Both the position numbers and the translations under genes were made by a program. The notes under the pieces are model-generated. The model worked only from the letters and a program-made list of their open reading frames with translations, made no database searches and was not told the origin of the DNA. A stretch of DNA of 64,000 nucleotides, taken from NCBI RefSeq assembly GCF_964204645.1, contig NC_134028.1, forward strand, positions 18,760,153 to 18,824,152, given 5' to 3'. Positions 1-12,881 of this stretch are shown piece by piece. Origin of the DNA: Tubulanus polymorphus (Eukaryota > Nemertea > Palaeonemertea > Tubulaniformes > Tubulanidae). The stretch's first letter is position 1, and the number at the start of each line of letters is the position of its first letter.

Positions 1-606
1 ATAATGAATTGTCTCGGGCGACAAAAACAAGATATTGAATCGTCGCGGGCGACAAAATCAAAATAATGAATTGTCGCGGGCGACAAAACCAACATAATGA
101 ATTGACGCGGGCGATAAAACCAAAATAATGAATGGTCTCGGGCGACAAAACCAAAATAATGAATTGTCGCGGGCGATAAAAACAAAATATTGAATTGTCC
201 CGGGCGATAAAACCAAATTAATGAATTATCGCGGTCGATAAAACCTAAATATTGAATTGTCGCGGGCGATAAAAGCAAAATAATGAATTGTCGCGGGCGA
301 TAAAAACAAAATATTGAATTGTCCCGGGCGATAAAACCAAATTAATGAATTATCGCGGGCGATAAAACCAAAATATTGAATTGTCGCGGGCGATAAAACC
401 AAAATAATGAATTGTCGCGGGCGACAAAACCAAAATATTGAATTGTCGCGGGCGATAAAAACAAAATATTGAATTGTCCCGGGCGATAAAACCAAATTAA
501 TGAATTATCGCGGGCGATAAAACCAAAATATTGAATTGTCGCGGGCGATAAAACCAAAATAATGAATTGTCGCGGGCGACAAAACCAAAATATTGAATTG
601 TCGCGG
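1..606. repeat. 31-bp minisatellite array
   Basis: About 19-20 head-to-tail copies of a 31-bp unit built around ATTGTCGCGGGCGAYAAAA. The TCGC-GGGCGA core is nearly palindromic. Variant units recur with spacing of 4 and 5 units (the TCCCGGGCGA variant at about 187, 311 and 466), so there is a higher-order pattern. The array runs off the left edge. Open frames in it are by-products of the 31-bp period and not genes. Confidence 0.95.
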
Positions 607-1390
607 AATGATGCAATCGTGAGTTGAAATAATACCTGAACAAATCGATGCACAGACATTTACTTTATATATCTACTTGAACAATCGAGCCTACTCAGTA
701 ATATACTCAGTTTTTACGAAACCTGGAGTTTTTGTTTCAGAGAAATTTGAGTATCAGTATCCGATGCTATATACTAACGTTAACGTTAGTTATCATCGCT
801 CCGTCATGCTAAGTTATACATTTCATGTCAACCAGTATCTAAAGGCAGCTGTACAGTGTGTACACACTATATCTGAATACGAGGCTGGAATAACAGGCTC
901 ACTTCACGTAGGTTCATGATGAGGAGAAACTCGCAGCTGATCCCCGGAACGACGATGGAGTAACACACGTCGAATCGTCGATGTTTACGGCTCGAGAGTG
1001 CTTTTAAAATCTAAAGTAGTAAATGTCCAGTGTATCGGTAATATGATTTGATGAGGAAAATGGGCTATTGTTAAAATCACTGTTTGAAGACCGCGACTGA
1101 ATGTGAAGTCTGCGGCAATAAATTAGTTCATTTATACTTGAATTGATAATCGAAGTGACAGTCGGCCTGCGGGTTGATTTCGGGATGACGACTCGAAAAA
1201 CATGTCGCCCCATTGAATGGGGCTAAATTTTCGATGTTTACGGCCCGACAGCGCTTTTGTAACGATGATTCGTGAAAAAACACGCGGGCTTTTTGTAGAT
1301 CTCAGTGAGCTGAACGATATTATATGGATTGTATATGAAACAGCGGTAAGGTAACAAAGCCTATGTTCTTTTGGTAAAAATAGTGTGGAA
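607..1390. other. gene-free stretch
   Basis: No coding region supported. The only structure seen is a roughly 30-bp direct repeat, TCGATGTTTACGGC followed by CGAnAGnGCTTTT, near 976-1003 and 1231-1257. A short AAT run follows at 1394-1414. Confidence 0.5.
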
Positions 1391-1428
1391 GAAAATAATA
1401 ATAATAATAATAATCACGCGGATATCAA

Positions 1429-2021
1429 TGGGGTTTTCTGTGAAATAACAGAAAACCCTAAAAATATAGCTGCAAAGCAGCGATAACGGGTTTCTGGATG
1501 CATGTGATCGAAAGGAAAAATTAATTACTGGGTATTCGATGGAAAAAATAAAATGAGATGATTTGGATATTATCGGAGCAATCCTCTTTTTGGTTGAATA
1601 GTCTAACCCCAGTATAGTCCCCCGTGATTTGGAAATTCTCGGAGCCCTCCTTTATTTACTTACTAAATGACGTCACAAACTGTTATTTCGCCGGTGCTTG
1701 TTGTCTAACAATTCAATTCAATTCTTTATTTACAGTAACCTAATAAGTAATTTTAAGTTTCAAATAGGATGGAAAGTACATTCAGACAATCTGTTGGTTC
1801 AGAGAGACCGTTATTACAGTATCAATTTATACATTTCGTTTCGAAGCTGTCAGTTGCCGAATCTGAATGAAGATGAATTTTATTTGACGAAATCGGCGGA
1901 AAATATATAATAGTAATAATAATCAACAGAATTTCAAGAGGGTTTTCGACGAAAGTCAAAAAACCCTAATAATAATCAACAGAATTTCAAGAGGGTTTTC
2001 GACGAAAGTCAGAAAACCCTA
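1429..2021. repeat. three related fold-back hairpins
   Basis: Hairpins with GGGTTTTC-type stems occur at 1431-1458 (10-bp stem GGGTTTTCTG / CAGAAAACCC), about 1938-1967 and about 1991-2021. The last two belong to a 53-bp unit repeated in tandem. The stretch 1464-1920 between them has no gene; near 1709-1733 it shows an ATTCAATTCAATTC run next to CTTTATTT, which looks like the reversed 3' tail of a retroelement. Confidence 0.6.
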
Positions 2022-2028
2022 ATAACAA

Positions 2029-2678
2029 AATATTTTGAAGATGGTAAATTTTTTTTCTTAAAATGGATCAAAAAAGGTTAATAAATGGATTATATAATGG
2101 AGCATTATTATCAGTTGGAACTGTTGAATATACAATGATATTGAAGAAAGTATTTTAAATTGGAATTATTTATGTTGATAGATTTGACATAAATTATATT
2201 TTTAAATTAACTTTATCTAATTTAACAATTGATTATTTAGAAAAATAAAAATGTATTCCTATTAATGCATAATTTTTTGTTAATCAAATGGCATCTGCAA
2301 TTATAACTATTATAGGATCGGCAATTGATAACGCTTAAGAATCTACAGGGGGTGGTTATTTATTTAAGCATATTGATAAAAATTGTTCATTATCAGAACA
2401 AAAAAGACATAATTTAGCATTAGAAAAATATAATAAAGCAGCAGAAGAATGTAGAGAAAAAAGACAAAATTATATAGATTATAAATTATATTAATAAAGA
2501 ATTATATAATCACAAAATTTCACATAGAGATTTCCAATCGGTTGATGACGCAATGAATTTATATAATTCAGTAACGCATCGTGAAAAATTACATCTATAT
2601 AAACCATCTATATTATCAGATTACTATACACCGAGTAAAGAACAACAACAATAGGAAATAATTTGGATTTTAGGTGTG
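2029..2678 (+). pseudogene. Polinton relic (two membrane-protein genes)
   Basis: A decayed fragment that aligns by eye with 20,701-21,360 of the large Polinton. It covers the end of one unknown gene, the small membrane protein (start near 2,064, reading NGLYNGALLSVGTV-like) and most of the next gene, recognisable by residues like SEQKRHNLAL and LSDYYTPSKEQ. It has several frameshifts and stop codons and lacks both ends. It breaks off at ATTTTAGGTG, where unrelated sequence begins. It is more diverged than the two copies in the main element, so it is an older or separate insertion. Confidence 0.85.
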
Positions 2679-3369
2679 TAACGCACTTGCCAAGAATGTA
2701 AAACGGCCACCGTTACGAAAACCGAAAAACACTATCGCAACCACATCTCCTAATGACACAACGCAACAATAAGAATATATAAATATATAATGAGTTATTT
2801 ATTACTTCAAAAACTACGAAATGGGAAATGAAATGAGTTGATGAAATATCTAACTCCGAGCTAACACCTCATGCCTGACTCAACCTTGATTCAAATGGCT
2901 TACGGACAAAAATACCCCTGCAAAATGTCTTATGGACAGAAACAGTACTAGACTGTCAAATGTCTTATGGACAAAAATTACTCAGACTATCAAATGCAAA
3001 GAATAGTCAAACTGTTAGATATTATTAATAAAAAGAAGATACATGCACTTAAGTCTCCGGCTGAACTACGATCACTTGACTCGCTGAACGGGACGAACAA
3101 AACGGAACAAATGATAAATTCAATACGTATACGACGAAACAGCTGCATACGCATCTCCGCCACGATCTACAACCACCGTCACTATAAAGATCCACTGTAA
3201 CGGGAAGTCCAGCACTAATCCAGCTCTACGCAAAAAAGTTCATTGATGACTTCGATTTGATTAATAGTTGAAAAAGTTAAAAAGTTTCGCAATAGCAAAT
3301 AATAAGATAATGCAAATTGCAGTGGAAACGTCACTCTCTTAAAAACAAGAAAATTAATTTAAAAATTAT
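2679..3369. other. gene-free stretch
   Basis: AT-rich sequence with no recognisable gene. A 77-codon open frame at 2,967-3,200 has no recognised motif and is not supported. The last 25 bases match the flank of the related repeat copy at about 23,680. Confidence 0.4.
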
Positions 3370-4407
3370 TTTACGCCTGCGAAAAAAATCTAGAATTTCT
3401 GGGATAAGCTAATGTGGAATTGCAAATTTGAAATCGAAGTTTTAAGAAATTTGGGGAATGATGAGATTTGGTGATTGGGCAGATGATACAGGTCTTCGAC
3501 TCTAGTAGGTTGGTTTAATTTTTGTTTATTGCAAATTCTCAATAATTGATCACGAACTTCCGACTTCATTTACTTATGCCTCTAAGCTGGTCTGCAACTT
3601 CATTGTCTCCATGGTTGAAGAAAGAGCTCTTCTGATGTCTGCTTCATCATGACTTCGAGCATATCGTGCGGGCCTAGCCAGCCGGCCCGGGCCACGGGTC
3701 TGGCTGTCACTCGATATCCAAGAGTCTTGAGTTTGGGTTGAAGTAGACATGTTACCCGTGTGTCATGTATGTTGTATTTTCTTATTTTAAAATTTATATT
3801 TATTGAATTTGGGAATTTTATCCCGGAATTTCAATGTTATAAGGATCAATAAAGAATTAAATTGAATTGTCACCTAACACACATGCCATCAGAGGACGCG
3901 GAGCCGTGTATGACAGCTACGCTATTATAAAAATGTTTACACATTTTCATATTGACCGCTTGTAGCCGCTGATGAAATTCACGCCGGCCCTACACACATC
4001 GTAGATAGCTTTGTCATTCCACCAGCATACCCACGTCAGGGTCTGACTTTTATATCAGACTTCTGCATCGTGTATACATCCGCCATTTAACCGAATAAGC
4101 CGATTTACTTATCATTTCGATTTATGCCTGCCGCTTCTGATATAATCGTACATTCTTTAAATTACAAGACGTCTTCTAATGATATTCAATGCCATATAAC
4201 ATTTCGACGTTCGAATATAGGTCATTATATAATCACAGGAAGCCATTCTACATCTATGTCAATAATATTTTGCCAAATAGCTTGCTTGTGTACACAAGAC
4301 CTGTGACGTTTTGCACATCGGTTTACGGCTGTCGTTTGTAAAATAACGCTGAATGGTTAACATTGTTTAGGTTTCATAATGGTAACGTTTTATAAGGCGT
4401 CAAAAAA
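3370..4407. mobile_element. non-autonomous transposon, copy 1
   Basis: About 1.04 kb closely related to 23,706-24,864. The better copy begins TTGACGCCT and ends AGGCGTCAA, i.e. short terminal inverted repeats; this copy has TTTACGCCT at the left. It has no transposase frame. Inside lies a segment ending in a polyadenylation-like AATAAAG plus an AATTGAATTG run, which may be a retroelement tail carried within. Family unknown. Confidence 0.7.
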
Positions 4408-4765
4408 AAAGAAACTGTACTTTCTATAATATTACTACCGAGCATAAATCCAGCTTTAGGATGGTATAGTCCGTGAGAAAAATGTAGTCTATGTAGACGT
4501 TATAACGCTAATAAGAATTCATTTACCCTTGGTTTCGGGGAGTTAACAGCTAGTCGATACGGCAGCGAAATTTAGTATAAATACAGTTTACCGTGTTGGT
4601 AAAGACCAAAAGTGAACATAAGTCGTGATTTTTTCTGTGCTGCGACGCAGGCGCTTGAATGTGGGCTTTGACCTTGTTGCTGCGGTAAAAATGATAAAAT
4701 TTACCGTAATCTGCGATAAAAATACCACCGGGGTTGCCATCTTAATAATCCATGTTGCAACTGTT

Positions 4766-5181
4766 TTACCCATGATCCAATGCGCACCCCTCGTCTAACT
4801 ATACTAAACAGAAAGGTTGGAAACGCTCCCATCTCCTTAATGCTTAAATCTACCCGCAAATATCGGGATAGCTGATGTCACAGCAATCCCGAAGAGACAT
4901 CGCAAATTTTCAAAAATCAATTTTTTTATTGCCAGTTAAAATCTTTAACGGAACTAAAACAGTGTCAATGTTTCCAAAAAAAATCATCTACAATTGAAAT
5001 TATGAGTGCTTCTTATATTTCAGAATTAAAGTTGACACATTGGGACGTACTTCGGCAATCGTCGGCACTGCTCGGCTGTCCCGATAATTGCGGGTAGATT
5101 TAAGCATTACGGAGATAGGAGCGTTTCCAGCCTTTCTATATAGTACAGTTAAACGGTGGGCGCGCGTTGCATCATGGGTAA
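4766..5181. mobile_element. MITE with long terminal inverted repeats
   Basis: A 416-bp unit whose two ends (about 4,766-4,900 and 5,040-5,181) are imperfect inverted copies of each other, e.g. GGAAACGCTCC and AATGCTTAAATCTACCCGCA on one side and their complements on the other. It has no coding capacity. It starts and ends with TTACCCATGAT-like sequence. The family was not recognised. Confidence 0.7.
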
Positions 5182-5569
5182 ATTCATTATAAAACATGGC
5201 GGATTATCGAAGTCAGAAATAACATATTGCTGGTGAATTATTAAATATTCATCCATTATCAAAGCCCATAATCAAGTGCCTGTGGCTGCGACTAACCAGC
5301 TCGGTCAACACCCCAAAAACTGAGCCCTGGTAATCTGTTTCCCAAGATCCTTCGGTGAAAAAAATAGTTCCAGGTGACAAAATAGGTCCAGGAACATTGT
5401 TCAAAGAAGGGTCGAATTAAACCCTGAATACCCTTTAAAGAATCCCCAAGTGGTTATCGACACAAATTTGTGCCATCTCAAGATATAAATCTAAAAGTAA
5501 GATTCCAGATTAGGGTACATTATATCTGGACCTGTATTTTATGAATTTAATTCTAGTCGTTCTGAGACC
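5182..5569. other. sequence before the BEL/Pao fragment
   Basis: No gene seen. The last 100 bases may still belong to the decayed BEL/Pao pol that follows, because open sequence with similar codon use runs into it, but no motif supports this. Confidence 0.3.
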
Positions 5570-6959
5570 AATCAGCTGATGACCGTTGTTTTTGAACCTG
5601 AGGAGAATTATTGGAGTCTTGAAACTATTGGTATACAACCACCTACACTGCAAGAGAATTTTTTTGAAAACTATTGTACCAATTATATTTCTAAGTCAGA
5701 TAATATGTACATTGCCAGATTGCCCTGGAAAGAATCGCACGGCAATTTACCAGATAATTTTGGTCTAGTTAATTCCAGAACACGTTCATTAGCTCGTCGA
5801 TTAGCTAAAACTTCAGATATGCTGGGCATAATTAAGTATCAATTAGAGCGGGAATTTATAGAGAAGGTTGATTCTAATGACTGTGAATATCATGATAAGT
5901 TATATTATTTGCCTCATCATCCCGTTTTCAGAAATTCCAGTACAACTCCTATACCAATTGTTTTGACTGCAGTATTCGTCAGACCAAGAACACATGTAAT
6001 CTTAATGATTGTCTGGAATCAGGTCCTTCTTTATTGAATGATATTTCTTCAATTCTAATGCGCTTTAGATTGTCTAAATACGGGATTGTTTCTGACATTG
6101 AAAAAGGCTTTCCTTCATGTGGGCTTGTATAGTGCCGACAGAGACGTAACTCGATTTTTATGGTTGAGCGATATAAATGATCCAGAAAGCGAATTTGAAA
6201 CTTTCAGATTTAAGAGGGTATTATTGGAGCCACTTGTTCCCCGTTTATATTGAACAGCGTTATTATTTACCATTTACGGGCTAGTGGTGGATTATTTTCA
6301 GATCAAATTTTACGTGACATTTATGTCGATAACGTAACAACTAGTATTTCTAGCTCTGTAGATGTAGTGAAATTTAATCATGAATGTAGATCTATGAAGT
6401 CATCGACAAGTTTAAATTTTCGGTCATGGGCTTCAAATTGTTCAGAATTGAATAGTTTAGCTTCAGAACATGGTATTTTGGATACTTCGGAAAATGTCAA
6501 AATTTTAGGGATGAATTGGAATCATTGGATAAATTTTCGTTTCCGCATAGTGAATTACCTTTTAAATCTCCTGTTACCAAAAGGAATATCTTACACTCGA
6601 TTCCATCTATATTTGACCCATTTGGGTATTTGAATCCTGTGACTATACGCGCAAAGATTTTGTTACAGGACATCTGGAAGGCAGGACTTGATTGGGATTC
6701 TGAACTTCCATGTGAAATGTGATAGTCAACGATTGGCATTATGTATCGTCTGTTTCGAATCTACGAGCATTTATCTAATTATTAGATAATTGCTCGTGGT
6801 TCGAATCCAGCTGATATACTCACACGCGGTATAAGTGCCGATGAATTAGTAAACAATGATCTTTGGAAACATGGTCCATCTTGTCCAAGGGCTAATATAC
6901 CCATTGTTTCTAGGCCGTTGATTCGAAAGTCTACTGACGTGACACTGTCAACCTCTTGA
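5570..6959 (+). pseudogene. BEL/Pao retrotransposon pol, part 1
   Basis: Fragments of a BEL/Pao polyprotein in order. They show the pre-RT region (LPWKESHGNLPDNF, RTRSLARRL, YLPHHPVFRNSSTT), RT core pieces (DIEKGF-type, RDVTRFLWL, FRFKRV), the RT catalytic box in the form IYVDN with LGMNWN, then the connection/RNase H start (SIFDPFGYLNPV, LLQDIWKAGLDWD) and an NPADILTRGIS segment. RNase H is mostly deleted. At least three frameshifts and several stops break the frame (e.g. near 5,955, 6,100 and 6,250). The reading continues at 11,855 after the non-LTR insertion. Dead copy. Confidence 0.93.
6763..6797. repeat. 35-nt near-perfect palindrome
   Basis: ACGAGCATTTATCTAAT is followed directly by its inverted copy with one mismatch. 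It sits where the BEL/Pao RNase H region has been deleted, flanked on both sides by TTCGAAT, so it probably marks the rearrangement junction. Confidence 0.7.
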
Positions 6960-7136
6960 ATGAATGATTTATTTACTTATAATATGTACAAGATTATGAA
7001 CATAGTTTCTTTGGATATGATTGCATAGATAAATAGACATATATAAGAAGGACAACCCCAAGCCCTAGGGGCTGATCCTGATAGGGGGATTGCCCTGAGA
7101 AAAAAAAAATAAACTAAGTGATAGATACATATAGAG

Positions 7137-7145
7137 ATAATAATG

Positions 7146-7191
<46 letters not shown>
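7137..7191. repeat. (AAT)n microsatellite
   Basis: About 18 AAT/TAA triplets in the 3' region of the LINE. Confidence 0.95.
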
Positions 7192-7193
<2 letters not shown>

Positions 7194-7256
7194 CGGTACA
7201 CATGGTTATGATTAAATTAAAATGATAGTACTAATAACAATAATGATGATAATAAC

Positions 7257-7890
<634 letters not shown>

Positions 7891-7991
7891 ATTATAACAA
7901 ACAAACGGCACACATGGTCATGATAATACTAACAATGATGATAACTATAACAGCAATTCATTATCAATAAATTAGTTAAAAAGTGTGGAAG

Positions 7992-10978
7992 TCAATAGTT
8001 CTCGAACGTTGTTTTTTTGAATCTAGCATCTAGGGATCCAATGCTTGGAGCTTTACAAAGATGATCAATTGAATTTTGCCAAAGTATAGGAACTTTGGCT
8101 AAAAAGGATTCGTGGAAAATTTTAGTTGTATGAAAGTTAACTGCAGCTTTATTTCTGTTTCTAGTGTTGTAGTAATGAAATTGAGAATTAGTGTTGAACT
8201 GATTATAAATAAGTAATGGAAGTTTTTTATGATAATGTAGGAAACCAAATTTTAACGATTCTAACTTAATAAGATCTTGCATTTTTAGAATTTTGAATCT
8301 TTTGAATAACGGCCCAGTAGGGGAATTATATGGAGCATTACCGATTAATCGTACTGCTTTTTTCTGTATTAAGAATATATCCTTTACTTGTTTTGCAGTG
8401 GGCCCCAAACTATTAAAGCATAATTTAAATGACTGTGTATATATGAGTAATAAATCATTTTTTTCAGTGAACTTGGAAAATTTTTTTTAACACTCTTAAG
8501 CAAAAATACACTCCTATTCATTATATTTATTAGTTGTGTGACATGTAAATCCCAGTGCAGGTTTGTATCAATGTTAAGTCCTAAAAATTTGCAATCTGTT
8601 GACAGTTTCAGTTTATTGTTAGCAATCTGTATAACTACATTATCAATATCAACCTGATGTCTTCGAGGCTTGAATAATAAACATTTGGTTTTTTCTAAAT
8701 TGAGCGTCAACTGGTTGGCATGAAACCAAGTCACAAGAAGTTTTAAGTCATTTGCAGCATTTTCTAAGAGTTGAGTTATATTTTGGTCAGACGTAAGTAG
8801 ATTAGTGTCATCAGCAAACGATATAGCTTTGGAGTGTTAAAGATTGAGACTTAGGTCATTAACATAGACAAGAAAAAGTAACGGTCCAAGGACCGAACCT
8901 TGAGGTACACCATATTTAATTTCTTTGAAGTTAGAGTTCGTATTATTATAATTAACATACATTTTACGGTTACTTAGGTAGCTACTTAACCAGTTATATG
9001 CATGTCCTTTTATGCCATAGTGGTTTAATTTATACAAAAGGGTATTAATATTTAACGAATCGAAGGCCTTAGATAAATCAAGACATATACCTAAGGAGTA
9101 TTTCTTTTTTTCTATATTAGTTATTAAATTGCCAACAAAGTCTCCGATTGCATAGGTGGTGTTATGATTTGGTCTAAAACCATATTGACTAAGATTCAGA
9201 ATTTTATGTGTACATAAGAAATTATAGAGTCGTTTGTGTATACGTTTTTCTAAGATCTTAGAAAGAACTGGTAATAATGATATGGGGCGGTAATTATTTA
9301 AGATTTGCTTGTTGCCGGATTTATGAAGCGGTATAACCTTAGCAATTTTCATTTTTTCAGGAAAAATGCCTTCACTAAGCGATTTGTTACAAAGTATGGT
9401 AAGGGGTTTAATTATAGATGGAGCAATTAGTTTCAACAATTTATTGTTAAGAATGTCCGGACCTGTACTTCGTTTTGGTGATAGGCTATTAATAACTTTA
9501 AATATTTCTTCACTGTTTGTTGGGTTAATGAACATCACGCTTTCATTTTTCTTCGGCAAAAGATCCTTAAATGTTTTGTTTGATACAGGGATTTGTTCAG
9601 CATATCGTTTACCTATTGATGAAAAAAAGTTATTAAATTCGTGACATATTTCGAAGTTATCCTCGGTTGCTTTACCATTTATAATGAAGTTTGTTGTAAT
9701 AGATGTCTTATCATTTGTCTTACCAATCAGATTTTTAATTAGTTTCCAAATTTTCCGACTATTTGTTCCAATCGATTCAATTTTCTGTTTGTAGTAATTT
9801 ATCTTTTGTCTTCTCCTTATATAATTTAGTTGATTTCTATATGTTATGTAGGTTTTATAGCGTTGATGAGATCGGTCTAGGTTCATAACCTTTTTAAACA
9901 GCTTATTACATTTCATGATGCTTTTAAAAGTAAATCAGTCATCCAAGGTTCCGTGATTTTAGTTTTCCTTTTGACCTTTATTTCAAGAGAGATTTGATTA
10001 ATTACATCTGATATTTTAGAACTCATTGCATTATAATAATTATTAGTGTCGAAATTATCTAGTGAGGACCAATCTATATTTGAGAGGTGATTGTTAATTA
10101 AGTTTATATTTTCAGTATTGAAGTTGCGTGTAGTATATTCATTTGTAATTCTACCTTTGAATTTAGTAGATACAAAACACGGCAAATGATCAGATATGTC
10201 TGATATTAAAATGGCACTCGTATGAGTTGAATGCAATTTAGATGACAAGTATATGTTGTCAATAAGGGTGGCAGTGGACTGTGTAATCCGCGTTGGACGC
10301 AACATAGTTGGACATAAATTGTTAGATAAATTAATATCTAAAAATTTAGAGGCATTCTTATGAATATTAACCTTTATGAAAGTTTTGATCCATTCCTAAA
10401 ACTACCTCACATTTTTCCTGCTCAATTTTACTCACTAGTTCTTCATATTTTTCATCACTATTAGGCACTCTATAGATTTCTCCAATAATTATTTTTTTTT
10501 TTCAGTATTAATTTCAATTAAACAAGATTCAATTCCCTTCTATAAAAATATCTAAATCGGTTCTTGGGTTAAACGGTATGTTGTCTCTTATATAAATAGC
10601 TACACCACCTTGTGCCATGGTCAACCTGTGCTTTTCGACAAAATTGTAGCCAGGAATTTTGCACAAAGCAACTTTTCTATCTGTTAAAAATGTTTCACAG
10701 ATCATGATTACATCTTTTCTAATATCCTGTTGCTTAAAAGTTTTTATCATAATTTTGAGTTGGTCTAACTTTGCATGTAAGCTGTGAATATTGAGTTGCA
10801 ATATATTAAGATTTTCCTTATTTATAGTCGAACTGCATAGTTGGTTTAATTCACTAATTTCAGTATATGGGCATCGATCACTGTCTAGTACTTGATCATC
10901 GTCGATGATTGAATCTAAGAATAAATCTTTTGAATGCTGTTCAAGCCGTTTTGAAAAATCTACACTGCCGAGGCACAT
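7992..10978 (-). pseudogene. LINE ORF2: endonuclease and reverse transcriptase
   Basis: The N-terminal part is an apurinic-type endonuclease: LNILQLNIHSLHAKL near 10,800, MICETFLTD, GGVAIYIRDN near 10,600, and IDNIYLSS plus DISDHLPCF near 10,250-10,180. The RT domain (9,916-8,837) has YRPISLLPVLSKILEK, SQYGFRPNHNT, LDLSKAFDSLN and GVPQGSVLGPLLFLVYVND. The catalytic FADDT box lies at about 8,800, just past an in-frame TAA at 8,838-8,840. The C-terminal part (8,734-7,992) has the typical NTRNRNKAAV and ILWQNS segment. It is broken by the TAA, by a frameshift near 9,915 and by damage between 10,306 and 10,528. It would nick target DNA and reverse transcribe the element RNA if intact. Confidence 0.95.
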
Positions 10979-11395
10979 AAGAAAATATATAAATTATTAG
11001 ATTATTAATTTACCAAGAAAAAAAGAAAAAAGATATAAGCATACACCAAAAAAATAAAACGAAAATTAAAAGGTATTGATGTACACAGTAAGACGCGTGC
11101 CACCAGAGTTTGGTAATAAGTGGAAATGAAAAGTTGATATGTATATCAACCTATAGTAGCCGTAGCTGTACTACTAACTGGAAGATCTAATTAACTAATT
11201 AATCATTTTAGCATGGATGATACTATATTGATAGGTGACACAAGAGTTATCATGCCATAAAAGGATTTTAAAAAAATCGTGTAGGATTACAGAAGGTCAT
11301 AAGACCATTGAGGACAGATACAAAAGAGTACATGACGATCCTTGAGAAATCAGATTACTGTAGTGTCAATACACAATGATGTCTAAATTAATGTT

Positions 11396-11850
11396 CTAAG
11401 TAAAGTCAAAAAGGTCTACTCTAGTTTTCTTGCCGTCTTTTACTCCAATAACATTTCCATGCGATACGAAAACAGAGTCATAAAGTCCGCTTTTAGAAGC
11501 ATCTATACGTAATTTTGAAATTTCTGCTGCCTTCCGAGATCCGGTGCCTTTAAGGCTTTTCCTGTAAGACAGGACTCTATCACGGACTGATCTATCTTTA
11601 AACCTCACTATAATTCCTGGTGTTTTGTTAGAGGTCGTGTTCTGTCGAAGTCGATGCGCCACTTCAATGTTACCTATGGTTACTTTCTCACTTTTCGGTT
11701 TCTTTAGAATTTTAATCACCTTGTCCATCACAATCTCAGCGCAGTTGTTCTCATCTTGTGTGACACTAGGTAACGACGGTCCGTAGAAACGCAGATTATT
11801 ACGTCGAGAGTACTGACGTAAATTCTCTTCTGTTAATTCTTGGACAAATT
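11396..11850 (-). pseudogene. LINE ORF1, N-terminally truncated
   Basis: About 150 codons remain. They begin with EENLRQYSRRNNLRFYG and contain NIEVAHRL, PGIIVRFKDRSVRDRVLSYR and a C-terminal basic part, as in L1-type ORF1 RNA-binding proteins with an RRM-like centre. The 5' end of the insertion cuts off the start; the open frame running further into 11,872 is BEL/Pao sequence. It lies upstream of ORF2, separated by about 420 bp. Role inferred from the family: coats the element RNA. Confidence 0.85.
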
Positions 11851-11854
11851 TTGA

Positions 11855-12881
11855 ACATTGATGCTTTCTCAACCTATAATCATCTAATTAGAATTACAGC
11901 TTGGATGAGACGGTTTATTGGTAACGTTCGGAATAATGTAAGCAAACTTAAATCGGGTAATCTCGGACATTTTGAGATTCGTACGGCTGAAATGGAATGG
12001 TTTAAAATCTTTCAAAGTCAATACTTGTCAGATATTATTGATCGTTTACAAGGTAAAAACAATAGAAAACTCCCTGTAATCAATAGACTTCAGTTATATT
12101 TGGATAATGAAGGTTTGGTTAGGTGCCGTGGACGCATTCAGAACTCGTCTCCTACTCTAGATTGTAAACATCCAATTCTTATTCTAAAAAACTCAACATT
12201 AGCGCGTCTAATCGTAAATAAGGCATATATGGCTGTTTCTCATTTTGGAATAAATGCTACCGTAGCCAAAATAAGAGAACGTTTTTGGATACCTCAAATA
12301 AGACATAGCGTTAAAAGTGTATTACGTCACTGTGTAATTTGTCGTCGTGTTGCAGGTAAACCATTCAATTTACCTATACCATCGCCACTACCGTCTTGTA
12401 GGCCGTTTTACTATACTGGCTTAGACTGTTGTGGTTATATGGTAGACGTATTACTGAGTTGCCATATCCTGTTGAGGAAACTGATCCAGATTATATCTCT
12501 TCACGATCTGAATTACTGAAACGTTTTGTAAAACATCTTGGTAAACTGCAATTTCGGTCGAGGTGGAAACATGAATATCTAGTGAATTTAAGGGAATCGC
12601 ATTTACATTCTAATTCTAAAACAGGAGCAATTGTTTTAATTCATCATGATGATTCAAAACCTCGTCTTAAATGGAAGTTAAGTAAAATTACTGAACTTCA
12701 CGAAGGATATGATAACATTGTACGATCAGTTTCTCTCAAAACGGCAAACGGTTACACAAATAGACCAGTATCGAAATTGTATCGATTGGAAGTGTTTGAT
12801 GATAATAGGGAAGAAAGATCAGATAATTGTAACGAACAACAAACTAATCGGCCATTGAGGAAGGCTAAAACTGTGGCCTAA
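11855..12881 (+). pseudogene. BEL/Pao integrase, part 2 of the split pol
   Basis: Continues the element of 5,570-6,959. It shows FSTYNHLIRITAWMRRF, the strand-rich segment EGLVRCRGRIQN with KHPILILKNSTLARLIV, an H2C2-type zinc-binding module (SHFGINATVAKIRERFW then LRHCVICRR) and LPIPSPLP. The catalytic core that should follow GLDCCG is missing. The next readable piece (from about 12,429, another frame) is the C-terminal domain, with ETDPDYISSR, WKHEYLVNLRESH, GAIVLIHHDD, WKLSKITELHEGYD and NRPVSKLYRLEV. So the DDE core has been deleted and the enzyme cannot work. Confidence 0.92.

Noticed and set aside
1-606. CRISPR-like array
   Set aside because: Units follow each other without spacers and the genome is eukaryotic; this is a minisatellite.
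4124-4306. Short ORF in the 1-kb transposon
   Set aside because: The second copy has frame-breaking differences in the same place.
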